Notes under the pieces: generated by a model
Database searches by the model: none
The model's input: the letters and a program-made list of their open reading frames with translations, nothing else
What the model was told of the DNA's origin: nothing
Program-made: the position numbers and the translations under genes
In this document: one piece after another, positions 47,100 to 58,208 of the stretch
Layout: each line of letters opens with the position of its first letter
Numbering within the stretch: position 1 is the first letter of the stretch
Assembly (NCBI GenBank): GCA_037954665.1
Contig: JBBMOL010000023.1
Location: 4,092,001-4,156,000 of the forward strand
Direction: 5' to 3'
Length of the DNA stretch: 64,000 bases
From: Laguncularia racemosa
Lineage: Eukaryota; Streptophyta; Magnoliopsida; Myrtales; Combretaceae

Positions 47100-48000
47100 A
47101 GCCACTTTTCCTTTGAAAGATAGGTAGTGATTGAGGAGGAGATGCAAAAGCTACTACAAGCAGGTTTTGTGAGGAAGGAGCCTTACCTAGCTTGGTTGAC
47201 CAATTGTGTGCTGGTCAAGAAATCCAACAAGAAATGGTGTATGTGCATCAATTTCACAGATTTAAACAAAAGCCTGCTTGAAGGATTGCTTTCCCTTCCG
47301 AAGAATCGATCAACTAGCTAACTTAACCTTGAGTTATGCTCTTCTGAGCTTCATGGATGCCTTTTTAGGCTACAATCAAGTCAGCATGCATAAACCCAAT
47401 CAAGTTTATACCTCGTTCATCACTGATTTTAACACATACTACTATAACATCATGCCCTTCGAATTAAAGAATGCATAGGCAACTTATTTACACTTGGTGA
47501 TAATGATGTTCGGATCTCGAATTGGGTGGAATGCAAAAGTATATGTGTGGATGACATGATTGTCAAAAGTAAGCAACCTAACAACCATATTGAAGACCTC
47601 TAGAAAACTTTTGACACCCTGAGGGAATATAACATGACATTGAATCTCTAGAAGTGTGTATTTGGGGTCACTTTAGGGAAGTTTCTTGGGTACATGGTTA
47701 CTATAGGTAGCATTAAGGCAAACTCGAAAAAAATTTAAGTCGTTCTATAAATGCAGCCTCCAAGAACTATTAAGGACATACAACGCCTCATAGGACAAAT
47801 CATTGCCTTAAGTAGGTTTGTTTCCAAGTAGGTCAATAGATGTATAGAGTTCTTGACAATTTTGAAGAACTTATCAAATTTCCAATGGAATGAATAGTGC
47901 CAAGCATTTTTTGAAGATTTAAAAACTTTCTTAACTATCCCATTGATATTGTTTAAATTGGTTCCCAAAGGAGAGTTGTACTTATAGTTGTCCGTAAGTG
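47100..48000 (+). pseudogene. reverse transcriptase of element B
   Basis: EEEMQKLLQAGFVRKEPYLA (47127-), CINFTDLNKSLLEG, SFMDAFLGYNQVSMHKPNQ and FITDFNTYYYNIMPFELKNA follow the RT fingers and palm. At 47541-47552 an extra TG disrupts the Y-V-D-D box (TATGTG-TG-GATGAC), a frameshift in the active site. FEDLKTFLTIPLILFKLVPKG marks the RT/RNase H connection. Confidence 0.8.
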
Positions 48001-48820
48001 ACGAAACCCTTTTCTTAGTATTAGTTTAAGTTGATGGAAGGCAATACAAACCTGTGTACTATGAGAGTCACATCCTCTAGGGACCTAAAATTAGATATTT
48101 AAAGGCGGAGAAATTTGCTTTGGCGGTGGTGATATCCATGCAGAAGCTTCGACCCTATTTCGAGGCTCATCAAGTAGTTGCCTAAACGAATCAACCACTA
48201 TACTAAATATTATAGAAGCTTGATGCTTTGGAAAGAATGGTCAAGTATACTTTAGAGCTAAATGCATATAGTTCTCAATATAGGCTAAGGGAAGCTATCA
48301 AAGCACAAGTCCTAGCTAGCTTTGTGGTAGAATACATGGTATGGGATACATGCCAATTTGAACTCTCCATGTTAACGAGTCATCCACTTAGGCAAGGGGT
48401 GGGGGGTTGGTGAGTGGAACAAGACTAATGTTAAGAGGACTACTTGGGAAAAAGGTGCATTATGCACTTAAGTTTGGGTTTCCTACTAGCAACAATGAAG
48501 TTAGATATGAGGCACCCATTATGGGAATGAGGTTAACAAAAGAGGTTAATGTAGAAAGGTTAAAGATTTTTTTAGACTTGTAGCTGGTAGTTCAATAGGT
48601 CAAAGGCGACTATTTAGTTAAGGAAGATGGTATGATTAGATAACTAGAGGTCATATAAGCACTTGGAGCGGAGTTTTTAGCTTAGAATATCACAAAAAAA
48701 TTGCAAGCTAAAAACTTTGAGGCAAATGGGTTGTCTATGTTAGCCATTACTAGTCTCTCCAAATTAGATAGGAAGGTATTCATTAAATATCTACCAAACA
48801 AAAATATTGACAAACCACAC
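48001..48820 (+). pseudogene. RNase H region of element B
   Basis: KPVYYESHIL, KFALAVVISMQKLRPYFEAH and MVKYTLELNAYSSQYRLREA, then EVNVERLKIFLDL. Both the gypsy RNase H and the second, C-terminal RNase H-like unit are visible in pieces, as in Tat/Ogre-type elements. Frequent stops. Confidence 0.7.
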
Positions 48821-50095
48821 CATTAGTGCTTCAAGTTATGACCTATGCCAATTGAGCCCAACTAGAGGGATCCATTCATTACATATCTAAAGGATGGTAC
48901 CATTTCAAAGGATAGGAAAGAGGCAAGAAAGTTCATGCTTAAAGCAACTTGATACACCCTCATAGGTGACTAGCTATACTAACGTGGATTCTACCCCCCT
49001 TGCCTCAAATTTTTTAGACGAAAGGAAGCTTGGCATGTACTAGAAGTACTGCATGCTAGTGTGTGTAGCAATCACATTTAGAGTCAAGCCCTGTATTTCA
49101 AAGCCCTTCATCTCAGTTATTATTGGCCTATAATAAAGAGATGTCAAGGAGTTGGTCGAGAAGTGTATTCAATGCTAGAAGTATGCACCTATAGACCGGC
49201 TACAAAATAATAATCTTCTACCTATCACTAGCCCCTAACCTTTTGCTTAGTGGGGGATTGATATTTTAGGCCCCTTACCTCAGGTAACTAGCCAATGCTA
49301 ATATATTAGTGTAGTTATTGACTATTTTACTAAGTGGGTAAAAGCGGAAGTAATGGCTAAAATAACCAAGAAAAGCATGGAAAATTTCATCCTAAATAAT
49401 ATATTAAGCAAGTTTGATACGCTATACGTTTTGATCATTAACAATAGAACATAATTCGATAATGGTAAGTTTGGGAAGTTCTGATCCGAGAAGGAGATTA
49501 GAATCTACTACACTTCAGTGGCTTACCCCTAATCCAATAGACATGTTGAAGCAGTGAATAAGACCATGTTGAACAATCTGAAGAAAAGGGTGGATCAAGC
49601 AAAAGACAAGTGAGTGAACGAGCTCCCTTACATCTTATGGGGATACTAAACCTCACATAGAACAACAACTAAGGAGATGCTCTTCAAGCTCGCCTTCAGC
49701 TCGGAAGCAGTCTTTTTTGTTGAACTATAACTCCCTAATGTGCACACCTAAGCTATGGATGTACTGATGAACAAGATCGGTTTGCAGGCTAACTTGGACC
49801 TGATTGAGGAGGTTCGAGATTTGGCAAGTACTTACATGGCAACCTATTAACAAAGGGCGGCACAATGCTATGACAAGAAGGTTAAACATAAAGCCTTTCG
49901 ACCCGACGACTTAGTATGTAGAAAGTTAGAAACTATTGGATCATAGGAAGGACAACACAAGTTGGCACATAATTGGGCAGATCCAGTTAGAGTCAAAGGA
50001 GAAGTCGGCCATATCACATCTAGGCTTGCGATATTAGATGGGCAATCGATCCTTAAGACTTAGAATGTTAGTAATCTTAAGTTATACTTCAAATA
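48821..50095 (+). pseudogene. integrase of element B
   Basis: RDPFITYLKDGTISKDRKEA, a zinc-binding segment (about 49040-49170), WGIDILGPLPQV (about 49252-49290, catalytic Asp retained), VVIDYFTKWVKAEVMAK, then SNRHVEAVNKTMLNNLKKRV and the C-terminal DLVCRKLE region (about 49900-49935). Ends near 50095. Confidence 0.78.
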
Positions 50096-50659
50096 AGACT
50101 CATTTGTAAAGGTACTGTACATAATGGAATATCTCTTTGTTTCAAGTATTTATGTTTTTTGATTTCATTAAGCTCAATTACTTAGTATGTAGCTAACTGG
50201 CTCTCAAAATACTAGTTTCATAAACTAAGTATCTTTAACCTCATACGAGGTAAACTAATGGCTAGGTCTTTGTAACTCCTTTTGAGAGAAGAGAATAACC
50301 AGCCTTCCTAAAGTTTTTTTAAGGTGACGGATGACCTAACTCCAAGAGGGTGAATGGGTCAACCCCATGCGAAAATGGGCTACACTAGTCTCAATAGACT
50401 AGGTTTGTCAAGGCAGACAAAATCCAAAAGCACTTTGTTAATCAAGTTTGATCCTAGACATCTAAAGAGTTATTGGAAGGGGTAAGTAGTCTTAAATAGC
50501 AAGTTATTTAGACAAAATTGTTCTAAAGCAACAAAGTCAATAGGTATTTAATAAATCAACACAGTAAAGGTAACGATATCAATGAGCACGCAATTAATCC
50601 ATGAAGTAAAAGCAGTTTAGAGAGCTAAGGAAGGGGAGTACATTATCAAAATGAGAATT
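50096..50659. other. spacer between integrase and antisense ORF (element B)
   Basis: Non-coding. Reverse-complement counterpart of 38191-38929 in element A. Confidence 0.6.
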
Positions 50660-53298
50660 ACATTGTAAACAATAGGATGGGAAGCTCAAGAGGAACTTCT
50701 TGAGGAGGAGTGGCATTTTCTGAAGGATTAAAGCTTGAAAGTGGAGGAACTTCACTAACAGGAGCATCTTCTAGCCCAATGTCCACTTCTATAGTGTCAT
50801 CCACTACGTCAATAGAGACTTTAGACTTTACGGAGAGTCATCTTTGTCTTCTAGCCCATTAAGGTTGAGGTCTAGGTAGCGTTTGAGGACGACTTTCTTG
50901 GTTGCCTCAAAGCCATCGTTGCACACCTCTCCTTACAGTTGCACCTATTTATCGTTGTTTATGATTTCATGATGAATCTTCTACTTCAAAGCGCTATGCT
51001 CCTACTTGAACTCTTCAATCTAGTCTTGAGGGCATTTGAGATCATCCTCTATGTCCACAATCCTCTCCTTATAGCATCTCTCTCTATCCTTGAAGGAGCT
51101 TACCAATAGCCTCAAGATAGTCAGTTCACCCTTTGCTTCTGAAAATTGTTGAGAAAGATCAGTTACTTTCTTTGAGAGATAGTTCCTCTCTTTTTGAGTC
51201 TTTTGCAACTTGTCTTGAAGAGCATTATATTTGCTTATAGTAGCCTTTTTCTAGTGACCGGGCTCCTCCGCTTGAGCTTGGTTTTGCTTTACAAGCTCCT
51301 CTAAAGTAGTCACTTTCTTTCTATGTAAAGCCTTAGCATTCTCTACATCTTAAGCCCTTTGCAAGAGACTTATAGTTTGGTTAAATAAATGTTGTTTCTT
51401 TGCTTGAACATCTTCATAGTCAAGGTGAAGAGTACGTACCTTCCTTCTTTTCTCTCCAAGGGCATGACACAGCATAGACACAAGGGTGTTGGTTTGAAAA
51501 AATAGATAATGTGTTAGAACAAAATGAGGAGACAATGAAAAAAATATGGGAGACTAACCTCATATTACCTAGTCTGCACCAAACTCTTGACATTGTTATG
51601 TGTCACCTTACATCGTAGCATGCCGATTTTGCCTCAATCTTATGGGAGCATGACGTAGGACATAACTTGGTGGCATAGCTCAAGGTTTCCCATTACCTTA
51701 TTTCTTATGCAAACATCCTAGTTAGAGATGTAAATTGAGCCTTGTGTGAGAACACTAAGACTTAGGGAGCACTTTGCGACATATTAGGTTAAGGAGATGA
51801 TTTTTAAAGTGCCCTAATAGGGTAAACAGCTTCGACCACCTGGCCAGAGCTAGCCTCTACCCTTCACTTCTGTTTTAAATTGGCAGAGGGGTCCTCGACT
51901 GTGTCCTTACGAATTAGGATGTATTGGTCGACCTTGATTATGCTTCCCTTGCCTTTCCAATTATCCTTAATGCCATATATTCTCGACTTCTTTTTAGACT
52001 TTGAGGGTGTGTTAGATTACTCAACTTGTTTTCCCTTCCCAATAGGATTGGTGGCAGAGTGTTTCTCCTGAGTTGGCTATGGTTCCCTAATCTTTATCGC
52101 CTTCTCCTAAGGTTAAAGAGGAGTAGCCTTGTTAGTTTGGCCCTAGCCTTCCTTCTTACTTTTGGCTACGACTTTATTCTAGGCATAGAGTTAGGCCAAA
52201 TTCACTTTCTTTATCTGCATCTCTATAAGAAGACAAAAAGGAACAAAGTTAAAAACTGAAAAAGTAAAATAGGGATAATAAGAAATGCACATCTCATTGA
52301 GCACGAGTCGCTAAAAGCCTCCCTCACCATAAAACCATTGATAAGCAAATCCTTCTAAGCCGGTCCATTTTAGCACGATGATTGAGGAACAAATAATACC
52401 TTCAGCTTCCTCTTCTTCCCCGTCTTCTTCATCGCCTTCCTCTTTCTCAACTAAAGGCACTTTTTCTCTTCTCTCATTTGGGATGGTCCAATCTCAAATT
52501 GCATGGTGACAATCATTTCAGTATTGTAAAATTGTCACGGCTTACCTAGTTGCCTTAGAAGGAAGTTTACTGCCCATTTATCATTATTGAGGAAGTCTAT
52601 TGGTTCAATTCTAATCAGCTCAACCTAGCCTATTTAGAAATCAAACTCGTTGTTTGACTTTATTTTCACAAACTTGTCTTTCTAGCCGTGAATAGATAAA
52701 GCTAGCCCTTTGAACAATTTGCGCATAGGTTAGAGTGTTATATAATACCACCCTATTGCCAACTTATTCCTTTTGATAGTGTAGAAATAATGAAAAAGCT
52801 TAGATGTGTGCTATATCCTATGATCTATACATAAATCTTTAAAGGACACTAGAATTTGGAATGAGTTTGAGATGAGCTAACATAGACTGGCTCGATGGTA
52901 GTTAAAGAACGCTTTTAGAAACTTTGAAAATGGTAACTAGACTTTGAACACAAAATGCTTGTAATATATGAAAAACCGTCGATTCCTTGTTAAAGTAACC
53001 TAGTAAAGTGGATCCAGTTTGACAACCTACCACCTTTGAGGCATTAGCTTGAAATATAAGATGATGCTTTTGACATTAGCATTGGGCAGCTTACTTTAAA
53101 CACCATTTGGCCTATTGTTGTTGACGATAATGGTGCCAAAGGTTTTTTGCCCTCACCATCATCTTTATAGACATCCCTTGGTAACTCTTCAATAGCCATC
53201 TGCTTGTCTACTTTAGCCACTATTGCCATGTTAGTGGGCCTAGCATCATCTTCTACAAGTTGCACCACCTTAATCCAACTCAAGTGGTAGTAGTTCAT
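50660..53298 (-). pseudogene. antisense extra ORF of element B (Transposase_28-like)
   Basis: Minus strand, opposite to B's gag-pol. ATG 53298 opens 84 codons (MNYYHLSWIKVVQLVEDDAR...). Homologous to 35695-38190 from VEDDAR to the end. A coiled-coil-like segment at 51020-51208 has VTDLSQQFSEAKGELTIL and DRERCYKERIVDIEDDLK, matching A's VLRPLV...DREKDYKGKIARLEDDL. The Transposase_28-like segment is about 52600-52890. It has stops, but the order of landmarks is the same as in A. Confidence 0.7.
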
Positions 53299-53577
53299 AA
53301 CAAAGAGGTCATGTTCTTTTGCCTCAACTTAGGATTATATAATTTTAGCCAAAGAGGTCATACCTTTTTAGTCTTGCTCATTGTATAACAACTCCTATTG
53401 TGGCACTAGTTGTATTAGTTGCACTTACTATCAGAGATCATCAACACCATGGGAACAGCTCAGATTCCCTACCTACTCTAACTCAACACTCAAGACATTA
53501 AACTAAGTCTCAATTGACCTTGGTCACTCTCTAGTGTATCTTAATGGCTTATCAAGAGGGTGGCAAATGTTGATAAG

Positions 53578-54028
53578 CCATTTCAGTTTAAGCCCAAACT
53601 TAGCTCAAGCCTAAGCCCGGCTCTACACAAGGATACAACCATAAGCCCAAGTGGCAGTGTAACCTCTTTCTCCCATGGCCTTTAGACTTGATCAACTACA
53701 AATAAGATTTATGGCAAGCTATTACCCTTATAGTTGCCCACTTTCCCATTACTTAGACACTTTAAACATACAACTAGAGGCATACCCCACGTTTTCCACA
53801 ACCAATCGCTCATCAGTATTCTCTATAAACACTTAAGACCATCTATACGTAAGGTGATTGAAACCTCAAGTTCTATTGCTCCGTTTTAAACTTCTCTTCA
53901 CCAATCTTACTTGCACTTTAACTTGAGCATAGAAGTGGCTATGCCGAATAGCCTTGGCATACTCTATAACTTATTGTTTCTTTGTGTTTTGTAGGTGTAT
54001 ACACCTCTCCTAAATCTTCTAAACAACA
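53578..54028 (+). repeat. 3' LTR of element B
   Basis: 451 bp, TGTTGATAAGCC... to ...AAACAACA. Same family as A's LTRs but diverged. Preceded by AAGAGGGTGGCAAA, the purine-rich tract. Confidence 0.85.
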
Positions 54029-54708
54029 ATGTCAATGATTGTTTTTTAAACATTAAAACCAACTATCTAAGTTGTTATGACCAATGTGTCATCATGTGGG
54101 GTCTAAACCCCTTCCAATCCTTATTAGAGAAGGAAATGGAGTTATCAATTCTAGGCTTCTTGTTGTGTAAGCTCATACCCTATTGAGATTGGGCGTATGC
54201 TTTGCTATTAGAGCTTGATTGCCTACTTGTAAGGGGTCCCTTAACTATGGTGTTAACAACATCGTTGGGGGGCCTATTGTTGTTAGTATCCAAGATGTTA
54301 GATCTACTATTGAGCTTAGCTCTTCTTCTTTGAGCGAACCTCTTAGCATCCTTAAGTCTAGTCAATGTACTCATGGAGGTAGCCACAGCTGATGGCATCT
54401 TCTACGGAGTTTTTTAATTAGATAGAGTCCTTTGTGTTATCTCTCCTATCTCTGCAGAACTCACAGTATTTATCTAAATTCTTTCATAATGGGTTTCCCT
54501 TAAGCTTCTTAGGTAATGTAAAGATGGCCCCCTATTACCAATTTTGAGGAGTATTTAGCCTTTAAATTGGTTGAGGGGTGTGTAGTTTGCGTAGAATGGA
54601 ACGGTGCACTTCTGATTATGCTTTCCTTTATTTTGCTAGTGAAATGATCCCTCATTGCCTCTTAGCCGAGGTAATCCTTCATGTTAGGTCGATCTTTCTC
54701 ATCTTTCT

Positions 54709-56664
54709 TGTAATGCCCCGAAACCTGAGACATGCTACTGCTCGCCACATGTCTTTATCTTATAAAAATACGTTAAAGCTCTTAATCAACTCTGATACCT
54801 TTTTGTCCTGTAATTCCTATATAAATACATTCAATACATCTCACAACTTCAAAATAAATTTCATAAATCTATATTCAATATATAACACAACGAAAGTCTA
54901 TAAACTCTAAATTAACAATCTCTAATACTAATATCTATTACATTCAATTAATATAATTCTCCGAAATTCTAATTACCATAATAGTAATGGTAATCACCTT
55001 CTTCCTCTCTCTGAGGTTCACCCAAACCTAAGTTATCTTTTAAGTTATCATCTCCCTCAATACATGTATCTAAAAAAAAATTCTTCGTAGGATGGGCTAA
55101 TACCCAGTACATATAACACAAACACACATGCATAAACAAGTATCACACACATTATGTAGTACTTAAATACAGGCAACCGATTCATAATACAATTTATGTC
55201 CACAAGCAACAACAGGGTACTGATGACCCCCTTAACATACTTAACACATTGGAACAAGAGTTGGTGATGGGAATTGCCACTATGAGCCCCACACTCATGA
55301 TTTCTTAATCCTTAAACTTAGTGATGGGAATTGCCACTACAGGCCCTACACCCATGGTATACTTAAACCACTTAATCCCGGTGATGAGAATTGCCATTAC
55401 AAGCCCTACACTTATGTCCACTTAAGCCTTTTAAACCAACATTCAACCCAGATCATTTCTAAGCATGACTCCACTAGGAATAATGTCACACAAGGATCAT
55501 TGTGGTACTTTCTAGGGATCTACCACTAGGGCCCTTAGGCCAAGCTAAGCACATACAGCATACAACTTAAACACTTAGGTCAGTTCAATCAATTAAATCA
55601 ATTCCAATACAAATACTATCTTAAACAAGCACAAAATAGAACACAAGTTGCGTGCACCTTGAATCCTAGCCTTAAGCACTCTTGGTCTTAGACTTAAGCT
55701 ACATTAAAATCTGTATACCATCAACAAGCTCTTCTTAGTATTTAATATAAGATTATTATCAATTCTTAACTTTCTTAATCTTATTTATTTAAATTCTCTA
55801 AGGCCTTACTAACTATCTAGGTCGCATGGAAATTAGCTTAATTAGAAGTTGAATGGATATATAACTAACTTATGTTTTATTCAACACGACCATGTTAGAG
55901 GCCGTGTAGCTCAACACGGGCTAGTACATGACTGTGTTAAGGGTCGTGTATCTTTCAGTGAGTTTTAACTTTAACATGATCAAAACATGACCGCGTTAGA
56001 AGGCCGTGTATCTCTCATTTTAACATGGTCGAAACACAGCCATGTTGGGAGGCCGTATATCCCTCGGTGTAAGGTTTATATTCAACATAGTCAAAACATT
56101 AACGTGTTAGGAGGTCATATATCTCTCAACAATTTCTATGAACCTTAATTTCTTCATTCTAACTTCTCTTAAACTTGATTCTCTCTATCCCTAAACTTAG
56201 TTTAATCTCTAAAACATGTAATTACAAATAAATCACACAAATTAGATTACTTACTTCAATAATTCCACAAGTCATATCCTTGAGCTGTTGATTCCCATTC
56301 TCGTTTTAACCTTTCTCAAATTTTAAGTTCTAGATTACACAAGGATTGAAACTTGATTAGATTATTCATTCTCCATGAAAAATTCTTGTATAAAATTCTT
56401 ACCTTATGTATTTGGAATTAGTCCATGCTGTTTTCCTTTAGTCATCTTAGGGTTCCTAAAGAGAGTGTCTCCTCCTTTTTCCTGCTTTTTCATTGTGTAG
56501 TTACTATAAGGGTGAAAAGAGGAGAGTTAAGGTTAACACAGAGTATTTATACTCTAACCATAGAAAGACCTATGTGTTCCTCAATTTTTATTGAATCCCT
56601 GTCTTAACCTTAGTTTTTACGCTATAATGTTATAATAGAAATATTACAAATTCCAGGTATTACA
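54709..56664. mobile_element. solo LTR (Del/Tekay-like termini), inserted in A's gag
   Basis: 1956 bp with ends TGTAATGCC...GGTATTACA (perfect or near-perfect 9-bp inverted ends). Flanked by the identical 5-bp repeat TTTCT at 54704-54708 and 56665-56669. Contains no coding region, PBS or PPT, which is the structure left by recombination between two LTRs. It has ACATGGTCGAAACACAGCC, GGAGGCCGTATATC-type repeats (55880-56130) and a TATA-like GTATTTATACTC near 56543. Confidence 0.9.
55255..55440. repeat. three ~63-bp repeats in the solo LTR
   Basis: GTGATGGGAATTGCCACTA occurs at about 55263, 55321 and, as GTGATGAGAATTGCCATTA, 55380, each followed by a GCCC(T/C)ACAC(T/C) segment. Confidence 0.8.
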
Positions 56665-57727
56665 TTTCTTCTTGTTTAATCTAGTTTAGTCGACCTCTCT
56701 ATAAACCTTAAGGTTGTCTTTCATGGTGATGAATTTCGCAGCTCACTTGCTTTTTGGATATGGAGAAGAAAAAATGGCCAGAAGGTTGCCTACCCATGAT
56801 TGTAGTGTTGAAGTCAACTTGCATGTTGAGATTTGGAATCTCAAGCATAGTTGTTGTGAAGCAAGACAAATAATCTTAGATGGACTTTTCTTGCTTCTAT
56901 CATATAAGATTGAGATTAGAGGAATCTTTCACTAGCATTTTGTTGGCTAGGAAGTGTTGGTGGAATTGCTTACTAAGGTCTTTGAAACTCGAAATGAAGT
57001 TTGGCTTCAGATGGTTGTAATAAGTCCAAGTTGACTTCTTTAAAGTACTCGAAAAAGCTATGTAGGCAATGGTGTCACTATAGCCCAGAAGTTTTATTCG
57101 TGACATGAAGTAGATGAGGTGATCACTCGAGTCAGTGGTTCTATTGTAGAACTCTAACTTAGGAATACAAATTTATAGGGGAAGCACATCGTCTTGGATC
57201 TCTAAAGTTAATGGAGATCAAGTAAACGAGTACCGATCCTAAGGATCGAACTTCTTGGTGTCATGGAGGTCGAAAAGTCTTTTGAACATATCCTCTAGCT
57301 TGTCTACACCTGCATCACATAGGGAGCAATGAGATTGCACCTTTGATGGCTATGGTTGAAGCGGAAGAGGTGTTGCACGACTATGAGATACAATTAGGAG
57401 AGGTTGTGGTGGTGTGCAAGTGGTGCTACGTTTTGTGTAGCCGCTGCTAATGGTGGAGAATGGGTTGAGGCATGATCATCGTTATGCTCACCTTATTGGG
57501 CATGCTATAAATGGTGTTGCTACTATTATTGCAACTAATCTACCCTCGCGCATAGTTAGTTATTTTCAACATGGAGGTTAGGAAGCATTTGCTTAAAGCA
57601 AGCTAACCTATCTTCGTTACTTTGCTGCTTACGCAACTATTGAACAGGTGGATTGAGGTCATATTGTATTTAGATAGGTGAGCTTTAGATTTGGATTTGT
57701 TACTGCTAACTATGTTGTGGTTTGCTA

Positions 57728-57742
57728 AAAGACGGCATTAAA
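57728..57742 (-). other. primer-binding site of element A (degraded)
   Basis: On the minus strand TTTAATGCCGTCTTTT follows the 5' LTR. It looks like a decayed form of the TTTGGCGCCGTCT-type site seen in Tat-like elements. Confidence 0.4.
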
Positions 57743-58208
57743 TGTTGTTTATGGATTTTCGAAGGGTGTGATTATGACCTACAATAAGCAAAAGAGCAAT
57801 GAGCCAAAGGGGTGTTAGGGCTATTCAACGTGGCCACTTCGACATTTAAGTTAGAATTTGCAGTGATAAGGAGAATAGATGCTTTATGAGAGCAAGATAG
57901 CTTAATGTTTCGGATCCCTTCACTTGTAGATAGACCTTTGTAATTATAGAGGAAGATGCTAGACAATTGGAGGTAGAAGTCACGGAGCATATCTTTTGAG
58001 GCACTTCCAAGGTATTTAGATAATGGGGGGAGTGAGTAGCTATTGTTGCTAACAACTGCCTTAATACTTATCGAGAGCTGACTTAGTTAAACGGCTTGGT
58101 AAAGAGAAAGGTTGGCCTATTGTCTTGACTAATGGCTTTGCCTATAAACTTGAGCTAGGCTCTAGCTTGAGTAAAGCTTGAGCCTAGGTCTAAAATGACC
58201 TATCAACA
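57743..58208 (-). repeat. 5' LTR of element A
   Basis: 466 bp, TGTTG (left) to CAACA (right on the plus strand). Open frames here (57772-57990 and 57846-58055) are in LTR sequence and are not genes. Confidence 0.88.

Larger units (their letters stand above)
46155..54028 (+). mobile_element. 5'-deleted Tat-like element B nested in A's protease
   Basis: Same family as A, opposite orientation. Target duplication ATGTC at 46150-46154 and 54029-54033, exactly at the break in A's protease, and A's frame continues across it. It begins with 17 bases that match the LTR start (TATTGATAGGCCATTTC for TGTTGATAGGCCATTTC). It then passes directly into gag sequence, so most of the 5' LTR, the primer site and the front of gag are missing. 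It continues gag end, protease, RT, RNase H, integrase, spacer, antisense ORF and a full 3' LTR (53578-54028). Confidence 0.9.
54034..57727 (-). pseudogene. gag of element A with start of protease (split by solo LTR)
   Basis: Minus strand, interrupted by a solo LTR at 54709-56664. Near 57106-56900 lies the retrotransposon gag core (GYSDTIAYIAFSSTLKKS, YNHLKPNFISSFKDLSKQFHQHF). Near 54180-54398 lies the gag end (RFAQRRRAKLN, PPNDVVNTIVKGPLTS, SNSKAYAQS). The protease begins at about 54130 with HDDTLVITT and stops at 54034, where B is inserted. It has many stops and no long ORF. Confidence 0.72.
34507..58208 (-). mobile_element. Tat-lineage-like Ty3/gypsy element A, host of a nested complex
   Basis: 5' LTR 57743-58208 and 3' LTR 34507-34949, both with TGTTG/CAACA ends. 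A putative target duplication is CTTCT at right (58209-58213) against CTTTT at left (34502-34506). On the minus strand the order is LTR, primer-binding site, gag, protease, RT, RNase H, integrase, spacer, then an antisense ORF (plus strand) and the 3' LTR. Insertions B (46155-54028), element 2 (40558-44168) and a solo LTR (54709-56664), together with their duplicated target bases, account for 13.46 kb. The original length was therefore about 10.25 kb, normal for this lineage. The coding reading is continuous across the B and element 2 junctions when the insertions are ignored. Many stops; inactive. Confidence 0.9.

Noticed and set aside
57772..58055. Two overlapping minus-strand ORFs
   Set aside because: They lie within the 5' LTR of element A.
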